Shown here: positions 1 through 5,426 of the stretch, one piece after another | Layout of the letters: each line of letters begins with the position of its first letter | How positions within the stretch are numbered: position 1 is the first letter of the stretch | NCBI GenBank assembly: GCA_902492185.1 | Contig: CABUKY010000077.1 | Span: forward strand, 1 to 8,432 | Direction: 5' to 3' | Source of the DNA: an uncultured Collinsella sp. | GTDB taxonomy: Bacteria; Actinomycetota; Coriobacteriia; Coriobacteriales; Coriobacteriaceae | DNA length: 8,432 nt | Notes under the pieces: generated by a model | Databases searched by the model: none | Told to the model about the DNA's origin: nothing | What the model saw: the letters and a program-made list of their open reading frames with translations, nothing else | Program-made: the position numbers and the translations under genes

Positions 1-24
1 GTTCAAATCTTCTAACGCCCACCA
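1..24 (+). tRNA. tRNA 3' end (partial, isotype not determined)
   Basis: Bases 1-24 read as the last part of a tRNA. There is one base of the 5' T-stem strand, the seven-base T-loop TTCAAAT (2-8), the T-stem 3' strand CTTCT (9-13), the acceptor 3' strand AACGCCC (14-20), discriminator A (21) and an encoded CCA (22-24). The 5' acceptor strand, outside the window, should therefore be close to GGGCGTT. The anticodon is not visible. Discriminator A and a GGG start would suit tRNA-Val or tRNA-Lys, but that is a guess. A terminator follows directly, so this is the last gene of its transcript. tRNA 3' ends are common integrase attachment sites, and accessory-looking genes follow. No second copy of this 3' sequence was seen in the window. 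Confidence 0.82.
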
Positions 25-32
25 AATGTTCG

Positions 33-69
33 CAGCTCAGAGGCTATGTCCTCTGGGCTGTTTTGTTTT
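33..69 (+). terminator. Intrinsic terminator of the tRNA transcript
   Basis: Bases 33-43 (CAGCTCAGAGG) pair with 50-60 (CCTCTGGGCTG). This gives an 11-bp stem with one T-G wobble and a 6-nt loop (CTATGT). It is followed directly by TTTTGTTTT (61-69). A GC-rich stem plus a T tract is the classical Rho-independent form. It lies 8 nt after the tRNA CCA. Confidence 0.85.
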
Positions 70-318
70 ATGTCGCCAAATCAGCTGGCAGCTCCAACCG
101 CCCAAGCAACCACCCTGCCCATACACAAAACCGCGTCAGCGACCCAAGTGCCTATCCCGGCTGACTCCGCAGTCAATCAAAACCGCCCCAATAGTCACCG
201 AGGCCGAGACCAACACATCTCGAACCCATCCAAGCCGCAACTTCTCAGCAAAACGCCGCGATGTCTGCGTCCTGCGGTATCCTTGAGCCACTTGCACCTG
301 CAGCACCAAGGAGCCGCC
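65..318. other. Intergenic spacer, C/A-rich on the + strand, no gene recognised
   Basis: This stretch lies between the tRNA terminator and the DUF5710 gene. It is visibly C- and A-rich and poor in G over much of 70-240. An open frame runs through it from 46 in phase with the next gene. Its translation is a Ser/Thr/Pro/Ala mix without domain character, and it starts inside the terminator stem, so I read it as non-coding. I see no clear -35/-10 pair. Confidence 0.5.
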
Positions 319-1005
319 ATGCGCACCGAGCTCGATGTCCCCTTTTCGCACAAAGAAGAAGCCAAGGCGCTGGGCGCCAAATGGGACCGGACCAAGAAGA
401 TCTGGTATGTACCCAGCGGCGTCAACCCCGAGCCCTTTGCCGAGTGGCTGCCCGGTGTTGACCGATCCGACCCCTCAGCGCCGTATATATATCTAGTACT
501 GGGCAAGCGCGAGTGCTGGAAGTGTCACAAAGAGACCTCGGTCGCGGCCTTCGGCATTCCCTATCGAACCGATAACGACGAGAGCATCGCCATCGCGCAC
601 GCGCCCAACGAAGCCGGGTACATTGCCATCGACACGGCCAACGCCAACGCACTCGCCATCGTGCCCGCTCTTGGCTGCGTACCGGGCGAGATCCGCGACT
701 ACCTTCATAAGCGCTGCGGCTACAAGCCCGTAGGCGCGCGAGCCTCCAAAGCCCCGTCGCTCGGCAACACGTGCACCAGTTGCGACGCGCTGCAAGGCAG
801 CCGCTATCTGTTCGAGGAGCCCTCGTCCCCGTTTGCCCTCACTGCCATCAACAAGCTGCCGGCACTGGAGTTTATACGCGTCGAAGTTGCCGGCGTCTTT
901 GGCGTCCCGGCCACGCGTACCGACTTTGACCAGGCGCTCTTTACCTGGGCACGCGACCATCACGCCGAGTTCCACAAGCAACTCGGTGAGGGGATTTATT
1001 TGTAG
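319..1005 (+). CDS. DUF5710 domain protein with two separated CxxC pairs
   Basis: A 228-aa protein. The start ATG at 319 was chosen because AAGGAG (309-314) sits 4 nt before it and because the recognisable domain begins there. Residues 1-45 match the DUF5710 pattern: LDVPFSHKEEAKALGAKWD followed by KKIWYVPSG, with W22, W29 and Y30 conserved-looking. Family function is unknown; such domains are found in proteins of plasmids and mobile DNA, some fused to DNA-handling enzymes. Residues 56-160 hold two CxxC pairs, C66/C69 (ECWKCHKET) and C152/C155 (TCTSCDAL), about 83 residues apart. They could together bind one zinc; that is inference. No signal peptide or membrane segment is apparent, so it is probably cytosolic. 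It converges on the zinc-ribbon gene, with 37 nt between the two stops and no obvious terminator hairpin there. Confidence 0.85.
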   Translation: MRTELDVPFSHKEEAKALGAKWDRTKKIWYVPSGVNPEPFAEWLPGVDRSDPSAPYIYLVLGKRECWKCHKETSVAAFGIPYRTDNDESIAIAHAPNEAGYIAIDTANANALAIVPALGCVPGEIRDYLHKRCGYKPVGARASKAPSLGNTCTSCDALQGSRYLFEEPSSPFALTAINKLPALEFIRVEVAGVFGVPATRTDFDQALFTWARDHHAEFHKQLGEGIYL

Positions 1006-1042
1006 AGGCAAAAGACACTCACAGCCAACTCCTCCGCATCAC

Positions 1043-1327
1043 CTATCCCTCGTCGCCGGCGTCGTACACGATATCGAGGCCACAAACAGGGCATTTCTCC
1101 GGATACACCGGCATATGAACGCCCGTACGTTTCCTCACTTCGTCGCTGAACCTGTCACGTGCATCGATGAACCGAATGTCGAGACACGGTATTTGCGAGC
1201 CGCAGCAAGGGCAGGCGACGACAAACGACCCGCAATCAACTTCTACGCCCGGAAACATATTGTTGTCGATAAGGGCACACGGCAGTTTTCCGTACTTCCC
1301 CATCGCAATATCGCCTCGCCAGCTCAT
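1043..1327 (-). CDS. Small zinc-ribbon protein of unknown function
   Basis: A 94-aa protein, not recognised as a named family. The Cys pairs C39xxC42 (CPCCG) and C79xxC82 (CPVCG), each followed by Gly, are a typical zinc-ribbon arrangement with a 36-residue insert. C17, C32 and C48 are extra cysteines. The start at 1327 is supported by AAGGGG 5 nt upstream on the minus strand. An internal ATG at 1303 (giving MGKYGK) with GAGG about 10 nt before it is a second possibility and would give 86 aa. The gene lies 121 nt downstream of the HNH endonuclease gene on the same strand, so the two may share a transcript. No convincing promoter of its own was found. A small cytosolic zinc-binding partner or regulator is plausible but unproven. 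Confidence 0.68.
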   Translation of the reverse strand: MSWRGDIAMGKYGKLPCALIDNNMFPGVEVDCGSFVVACPCCGSQIPCLDIRFIDARDRFSDEVRKRTGVHMPVYPEKCPVCGLDIVYDAGDEG

Positions 1328-1448
1328 ACATGCCCCTTCTCGCTATACAAATCAGGAAGAGCATGCACCGGCGGGCGGGCGCGAGATTGCATCGCCACGC
1401 GATCCGATCAAACAACACGATCGTCAAAGAATGCCAAAGCCAAATACG

Positions 1449-2531
1449 CTAATACGGCAGAAGCCCCGCCTTTTCACGCTTCTTTTCCGAGCGATCGAAC
1501 TCAATGCGATGGGCCTCAAGAAACACCGTATCGGGTCGCCACTGACGCTCATTCGGCTGCCTTAGCGTCGCACCCGCAAAGGAAGCGTAGTCGGTCTTAT
1601 CCAGCAGGTACGATCCGCACAGCCGATATTCGCCGCAAACAGGCTCAAACGAAATCAGGTGAGCATCAAATAGGGAATGAAGATCGCGCCGAAGCAGAAT
1701 GCCGTTGCTGGCAACCTGCGATTTGGGTCCCGAGTAATTCTCGATATGTGCAGCCTCCAGAGCTTCGCTGACGCCGCAGTCCGACACCGCGCAACGGCCA
1801 TCATAGGCGGCAACGAGCTGTTTGCGGAACCATTGCTGCCCCAATCGCTCGCGCCTTAACGCATAGCGGACCTTTTCGTCGTCGGTCGTACCCTGTCCGG
1901 TAAACTCAATATCGACGGGCATGTGCTTCAGATAACTCATGTCGGGTGCAAAACGAGGGTCCGGTCCGCCTTTATGAACAGGACCGTGCAGAACAAACCA
2001 TCCGTTTTCGGGCTCGAACCGCCCAACAAACGCAAGGCCGAGCACCTTGTAGCCCACCTCGGTTGCAAATATGACTCCGACTGGAACGCCACATTCCATG
2101 CAGTTGAGCATTTTACGGTTGTAATTCTGGTCTCGAAAACCAACGGTACCCGGCGCTTGAACCGAGTACTTAATGACCCACGTACCATCGTCCAAATAGA
2201 GCGGAGGCACATCGGTGTAGAAGCTCTTTTTAGAGTTATGGACCGAAAGCGCAAAGATCTTATTGGGATCTTGCTTCACCCGATCCTGGCCCGGCCAGAA
2301 GATCCCTGAATCCCGCGTTACGGGAAAGAAGTCCGAGCCAATTCTCAAACGATACTGATACTGAGGGCTATCTTCCTTGGTGTGGTGCGGAAGGCTGGTC
2401 CAAACGCCGCCGCGCTGTTCCTCACCCAGAAACCACTCCCATGCCTCAACGTATTCGGAAGGCACGAGACTGCAGGCACGGTCATAGCTTGGTCCATCCA
2501 TCAACGGAACAGCAAGGTCAATGTCGTTCAT
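1449..2531 (-). CDS. HNH endonuclease with probable PUA/SRA-like N-terminal domain
   Basis: A 360-aa protein. The ATG at 2531 is preferred over the in-frame GTG at 2540 because a weak TAGGTG site lies about 7 nt before the ATG and nothing suitable precedes the GTG. The C-terminal part (about 228-300) fits the HNH_2 type: RLGQQWFRKQL, then GRCAVSDC (C247, C252), LEAAHIENYSG (H262), NGILLRRDLHSLFDAHLI (N276, H285, D289). These are the expected metal and catalytic positions. Residues about 70-190 (GIFWP at 76-80, GTWVIKYSVQAPGTVGFRDQN, then GVPVGVIFAT) resemble the PUA/SRA-like domains fused to HNH nucleases. That would make it a modification-dependent, type IV-like restriction enzyme; this part is inference. 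There is no methyltransferase nearby, which agrees with type IV. Upstream is the divergent 163-aa gene; downstream on the same strand is the zinc-ribbon gene. Confidence 0.85.
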   Translation of the reverse strand: MNDIDLAVPLMDGPSYDRACSLVPSEYVEAWEWFLGEEQRGGVWTSLPHHTKEDSPQYQYRLRIGSDFFPVTRDSGIFWPGQDRVKQDPNKIFALSVHNSKKSFYTDVPPLYLDDGTWVIKYSVQAPGTVGFRDQNYNRKMLNCMECGVPVGVIFATEVGYKVLGLAFVGRFEPENGWFVLHGPVHKGGPDPRFAPDMSYLKHMPVDIEFTGQGTTDDEKVRYALRRERLGQQWFRKQLVAAYDGRCAVSDCGVSEALEAAHIENYSGPKSQVASNGILLRRDLHSLFDAHLISFEPVCGEYRLCGSYLLDKTDYASFAGATLRQPNERQWRPDTVFLEAHRIEFDRSEKKREKAGLLPY

Positions 2532-2746
2532 CGCCAGCACCTACAACCATACGAACGCGAGTCATGCCCCTCAATAATATGGCCGAGAGTCAATTATTAC
2601 GAGATCTCATTCCGCGATCGGCACGTCGTTGATGCTCTCGGTTTGCCGTTGGCGCGCTTGTACTCCGCTACCCCACTCCCCTGTATACTGATGTAGCACG
2701 TATTTCATCCGAGCTTGTTGGGCCGGATTGTTCATGGGAGGGTCTT
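2532..2746. other. Divergent intergenic region between HNH gene and the 163-aa gene
   Basis: This 215-nt spacer is more AT-rich around 2570-2605 than its surroundings. It must hold the start signals for both divergent genes. Toward the minus strand I see TTGACT and TATTAT close together, but their spacing does not suit a standard promoter. The plus-strand -10-like site is listed separately. Confidence 0.45.
2658..2689 (+). promoter_or_regulatory. Possible promoter of the 163-aa gene
   Basis: TATACT at 2684-2689 is one mismatch from the TATAAT -10 consensus. TTGTAC at 2658-2663 could be the -35 element, but the 20-nt spacer is long. A transcript would start near 2696, giving a leader of about 50 nt before the GTG at 2747. 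Confidence 0.35.
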
Positions 2747-3238
2747 GTGGCTGCTTCGAATCCGCCTAAGGGAAGCGTTTCTTCTTCGTCCATCAAGCCG
2801 GTTACGCGCAAGGCCGTGCGTTGCCAGCGCGAGGTCGCTTGGCTTGTCACGCAGGCAGCAGGCAGACTCGTGGCGAGCACGGAGGACGTCAATGCTCCCA
2901 CACCGAGCTTTGTGCTGGCAGCGGCGCTGAATCGAGTACGCCAGCTGGAACTCGTCGCACAAGAAGACGGCAGCCATCTTGGCTACCAGGACGCTATGGC
3001 GCCCGACCTGTTGACCTTTTGTCGCATGACCAAATTGCCCGCCGCGCCCAATACGCTTTCGGACGCAGGCTACATGTTTACGCTCTCGGGCGCGGACCTT
3101 ATCCGCGACATCTATGCATACTGCAGCGAGCTCGCCGAGCGCCACGTCTTTGACGCGGCAGAAGTCAAACCGGGAAATGTCATCAAGCTGGTTCTTAGGC
3201 TGTTCTTGATGGACGGGTTCGGGACCATGCCGGCGTAA
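2747..3238 (+). CDS. Hypothetical protein, 163 aa, unrecognised
   Basis: The start is GTG at 2747, with GGAGG (2737-2741) 5 nt upstream; an ATG at 2734 is in another frame. The protein begins with a Ser-rich low-complexity tail (about residues 1-16), then becomes an apparently helical, soluble globular sequence: VTRKAVRCQREVAWLVTQAA, then FVLAAALNRVRQLELVAQ, and a C-terminal part with DLIRDIYAYCSELAERHVF and VIKLVLRLFLMDGF. I see no catalytic motif, zinc site, membrane segment or signal peptide. Codon composition looks like that of the host genes. It is divergent from the HNH gene and converges on the AlbA_2 gene with 100 nt between the stops, so it is probably its own transcription unit. Confidence 0.72.
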   Translation: MAASNPPKGSVSSSSIKPVTRKAVRCQREVAWLVTQAAGRLVASTEDVNAPTPSFVLAAALNRVRQLELVAQEDGSHLGYQDAMAPDLLTFCRMTKLPAAPNTLSDAGYMFTLSGADLIRDIYAYCSELAERHVFDAAEVKPGNVIKLVLRLFLMDGFGTMPA

Positions 3239-3284
3239 GCCGAGTCTTTAGCATCACCGTCGACTGAGCAACAACCGCTTTACC

Positions 3285-3333
3285 TTAGTGGACGCCAATT
3301 GAGGGTCGATTATTGGGTCGCCTCGTCCACTAA
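3285..3333. repeat. 10-bp perfect inverted repeat between convergent genes
   Basis: TTAGTGGACG (3285-3294) and CGTCCACTAA (3324-3333) are exact reverse complements separated by 29 nt. A nested pair, CCAAT (3295-3299) with ATTGG (3312-3316), extends the outer left arm inward. No T tract follows on either strand, so it is not a standard Rho-independent terminator. Its place between the converging 163-aa and AlbA_2 genes still suggests a role in 3'-end formation or insulation. Confidence 0.55.
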
Positions 3334-3338
3334 CGCAT

Positions 3339-4805
3339 TTATTCCACGCGCTCTGACAGTCGATACTTGCGGTTGCGGCTCGTCGCCGGCGCCGTGGGCT
3401 CAAGCTCGCCTTGAGCAATGAGCGCGTTGACGCGCGACCTAACCTGGGAAATTGTAAGCCCCGTGCGTTCTGCCAGCTCACGCGTCCCCAGCTCGCCGTA
3501 GTGTTTGAGTGCCGCCACAATTAAGCCCCCGCCATGATCGACCGGCTCGATCTTTGAACGGTAAAGTACGACCTTGAACCGATCGAACCCCGGGCAGAAC
3601 AGGGGCTCGGCCAGACCATGCGCGCGCATGGCATCGATCATCATCGGGATGCCCGAGCCATTGCCCTCAGCCGGCGAACCTGCGCCATCCGGCAGCGGGA
3701 CAATCGACATGAGTTTCACGAGCGTCGCGTTACGGCATCGGGAGCTGCCGTCAAACAAGTTCTCGCGAGTCTTTCCCCCGTAAAGGCCGCCAGGATTCGT
3801 CACCTCGACACGATCGTCAAAGACGTCGACGGCAATCGATTGTCCACAGAACCGATCCCCGTATTCTCGATGGATTACGGCGTTGGCGATTGCCTCGCGC
3901 AGAACCTCCTCGGGAATCTCAAGCGAGTCGACACGCGAGACACCTTGGACGGTCGAGGTTCGCCGCAAATTCTTGGCGACGGCTGCGACGGCATCCGAGA
4001 TCATCTCGCCCAACGTTCCCTCACAGATTGTGCGGTCCATGAATCTCAGCGACCCCGCCATGCCCTTCTGAGTTCCCGCATGGACAGCCACGTCAATGAA
4101 GAGCTTGGGATAGAACTGCTGAGGGTAGGTGCCCACAACTAGAAGTCCAGCCTTGGTGACATTGCCCTGGGAATCAAGGATATTTAGGCGCTCCAGCTTC
4201 GTTTGTTTGTCCGGCGCGCCGCGCATTGCCCGGGGCGTCAACGAGAAAGCCCGATCTATCGTACGGTCGACCAGCGTCTCGTCGAGATTGTCCGCGCCCG
4301 CACCCGCCACCGCGTCGCGATCGCTCGGAGTCGCTCGACCGTATGACGCCAATGCGAGCACCTCGGTCGATGAAAGCGGCACATCTTTGTCATCGATGCG
4401 CTTGTAGCTGCCGCCCTGGGCGCCCCGCTCTATGACATAACAAGGCTTGCTCGACGGGTCGAGCTCCTCAATCGTGATGACCAGAACCACGGTGCCCTGG
4501 AGCTCCACGCGCTCAATGGTGTATTTGGGCGGATTGGCCAGCTTTCCGCGACCGCCGGCATCGCCCATGCCCGCCACGAATTGGTTGAGCACTTTCTCGG
4601 TCTCGAAGTTCTCAACCGGGACAAAACCTGCGCGCTCACTCACTCCGAGCACGATGGTTCCGCCGGCAGTGTTCGCGAATGCGCTCACCGTTTCCCACAC
4701 GTCGCGGGAAAGCGTCGTGGCGCTCTCCTTCGCTTCGACGTTAAGATCATCCGAGCCCATACGCCTTAAAGACTCAAGCAGACCGGTCAGCTCGTTTTCG
4801 TTCAT
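3339..4805 (-). CDS. AlbA_2 (Schlafen-type) ATP-binding protein with C-terminal winged helix
   Basis: A 488-aa protein. The ATG at 4805 is preferred over GTG at 4811 because AAAGGA lies 7 nt before the ATG and only 1 nt before the GTG. Residues about 8-150 form an AlbA_2 domain: NVEAKES (22-28), then VWETVSAFANTAGGTIVLGV (36-55) and SYKRIDDKDVPLSSTEV (133-149). Residues about 296-415 form a GHKL-type ATPase domain (HATPase_c_4): EEVLREAIANAVIHREY (299-315, N box), VEVTNPGGLYGG (333-344), GNGSGIPMM (381-389). Residues about 427-485 form a winged helix (ELGTRELAERTGLTISQVRSRVNALIAQ). This is the COG2865 layout, annotated as putative transcriptional regulators; the AlbA_2 fold is shared with Schlafen proteins. 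Substrate and role are unknown; regulation or phage defence are both possible. Length is normal and the frame is intact. The repeat array directly upstream may be its own operator (inference). Confidence 0.9.
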   Translation of the reverse strand: MNENELTGLLESLRRMGSDDLNVEAKESATTLSRDVWETVSAFANTAGGTIVLGVSERAGFVPVENFETEKVLNQFVAGMGDAGGRGKLANPPKYTIERVELQGTVVLVITIEELDPSSKPCYVIERGAQGGSYKRIDDKDVPLSSTEVLALASYGRATPSDRDAVAGAGADNLDETLVDRTIDRAFSLTPRAMRGAPDKQTKLERLNILDSQGNVTKAGLLVVGTYPQQFYPKLFIDVAVHAGTQKGMAGSLRFMDRTICEGTLGEMISDAVAAVAKNLRRTSTVQGVSRVDSLEIPEEVLREAIANAVIHREYGDRFCGQSIAVDVFDDRVEVTNPGGLYGGKTRENLFDGSSRCRNATLVKLMSIVPLPDGAGSPAEGNGSGIPMMIDAMRAHGLAEPLFCPGFDRFKVVLYRSKIEPVDHGGGLIVAALKHYGELGTRELAERTGLTISQVRSRVNALIAQGELEPTAPATSRNRKYRLSERVE

Positions 4806-4942
4806 CTGCACGTCCTTTCGCTCGGTCCTGCAGAGAATGCCGCGGATAGATTTCCCTCGTCTCTCAGTTATCTCTCGTAATTATCTCTCATTTATCTCTC
4901 TATCTCTCGGCTTAGAGATAAGAGATAGATAGAGATGGAATG

Positions 4943-4982
4943 TCTACCATTTGCTTCATCTATACATATTTTTGCTGGTAGA
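4943..4982. repeat. Inverted repeat TCTACCA / TGGTAGA around possible -10
   Basis: TCTACCA at 4943-4949 and TGGTAGA at 4976-4982 are exact reverse complements separated by 26 nt. The -10-like site proposed for the AlbA_2 gene (4959-4964) lies between them. This could be an operator, though a 7-bp pair could also occur by chance. Confidence 0.4.
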
Positions 4983-4986
4983 ACAA
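4959..4986 (-). promoter_or_regulatory. Possible promoter of the AlbA_2 gene
   Basis: On the minus strand TTGTTC (4986-4981) and TATAGA (4964-4959) are spaced by 16 nt, each a partial match to the -35 and -10 consensus. The resulting leader would be about 150 nt and would carry most of the GAGAGATA repeats as RNA, including the palindrome. Other AT-rich sites in the region could serve instead. Confidence 0.3.
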
Positions 4987-4988
4987 TC

Positions 4989-5005
4989 GGTATTGAGACA
5001 ATACC
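4989..5005. repeat. Short palindrome GGTATTG-AGA-CAATACC
   Basis: A perfect 7-bp inverted repeat with a 3-nt centre. AATC before it and GATT after it also match, with a 2-nt offset. It lies just upstream of the proposed -35 of the AlbA_2 gene. Its size and symmetry suit a dimeric regulator such as a helix-turn-helix repressor. Confidence 0.5.
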
Positions 5006-5112
5006 ATGATTGCCTGTCTCTTTGCTGCTCAGTTATCTCTCATATTTTTCTCTCATCTTCCTGTCATCTTTCATATTAGAGACGAATGAGAGACGAGAGA
5101 TACGCAAGTGAT

Positions 5113-5242
5113 GGACGAGCGAGGATTTTCGGACGGTCGGATATCGAGAGTGGATATTTGGACGGTTTTTGGGGCTTTTGCGGCAAATTCCGTCCAAATA
5201 TCCACTCTCGTTCGATAGGTATCCGGAAATCCTCGCTCGTCC
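5113..5242. repeat. Large imperfect palindrome, two 53-nt arms
   Basis: The left arm 5113-5165 and right arm 5190-5242 are reverse complements in two 21-nt blocks each. The outer block (5113-5133 with 5222-5242) has one mismatch. The inner block (5145-5165 with 5190-5210) is perfect. Between the blocks is an 11-nt core (5134-5144 and 5211-5221) that does not pair. The central loop is 24 nt (5166-5189). Outer block core: CGAGCGAGGATTTTCGGA. Inner block core: CGAGAGTGGATATTTGGAC. The two blocks resemble each other, so the arm looks built from two related half-units. It could be a REP/BIME-like element, a non-autonomous mobile element end, or a binding site cluster. Confidence 0.85.
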
Positions 5243-5291
5243 GTCCGAATATCCACTCTCGTTTGGCGAGTGTCCAATTTTCCACGCTCGT
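5192..5291. repeat. 51-bp-period direct repeat of the same motif pair
   Basis: Motif starts on the + strand are at 5192 (GTCCAAATATCCACTCTCG), 5221 (ATCCGGAAATCCTCGCTCG), 5243 (GTCCGAATATCCACTCTCG) and 5272 (GTCCAATTTTCCACGCTCG). The spacings are 29, 22 and 29 nt, so the pair repeats with a 51-bp period. The first unit is the right arm of the large palindrome; the second is a further, more diverged copy. With the inverted copy on the left there are three two-part units in all. Confidence 0.75.
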
Positions 5292-5368
5292 GCGGCGGGC
5301 ACGCGGGACCTTTACCCATTCCGCCGGCATCGTCTTCAGTTCGCCGCAGAGCCGCGGCCCCATATGGG

Positions 5369-5374
5369 TATACT
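5369..5374 (+). promoter_or_regulatory. Possible -10 element of the M16C peptidase gene
   Basis: TATACT is one mismatch from the consensus and lies 52 nt before the start codon. It is the same hexamer as the -10-like site of the 163-aa gene. No good -35 is present at the standard spacing. Confidence 0.35.
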
Positions 5375-5426
5375 CTCGAGGATTCGACTCGATTCGCCCC
5401 CGCTGGGGCGTCAAAGGAGACTGCAT

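Larger units (their letters stand above)
4863..5102. repeat. TATCTCTC repeat array, direct and inverted copies
   Basis: TATCTCTC occurs on the + strand at 4869-4876, 4882-4889, 4893-4900, 4901-4908 and 5034-5041. On the minus strand the 7-mer TATCTCT is read at 4914-4920 and 4921-4927, and the full 8-mer at 5095-5102. A longer 14-bp direct repeat, CTCAGTTATCTCTC, is at 4863-4876 and 5028-5041. In the middle, two copies (4893-4907, with one C between) face two inverted copies (4914-4927) across CGGCTT, forming a 14-bp palindrome with one bulge. The array lies upstream of the AlbA_2 gene, in AT-richer DNA than the rest of the window. The pattern fits multiple binding sites for a regulator, or a structured mRNA leader. 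Confidence 0.75.

Noticed and set aside
46..318. Upstream extension of the DUF5710 protein by 91 residues
   Set aside because: It starts inside the tRNA terminator stem, reads as low-complexity Ser/Thr/Pro/Ala sequence, and the ATG at 319 has a proper ribosome site at the start of the domain.
833..1771. Long plus-strand open frame across the end of the DUF5710 gene and the zinc-ribbon and HNH genes
   Set aside because: It is Arg/Ser/Thr/Pro-rich without domain character and lies antisense to two better supported genes.
2574..2605. Minus-strand promoter TTGACT / TATTAT for the HNH gene
   Set aside because: The two hexamers are only about 8-10 nt apart, too close for a sigma-70 type promoter.
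5113..5291. CRISPR array
   Set aside because: The units are inverted as well as direct, spacers are only a few nt and unequal, and no cas gene is present.
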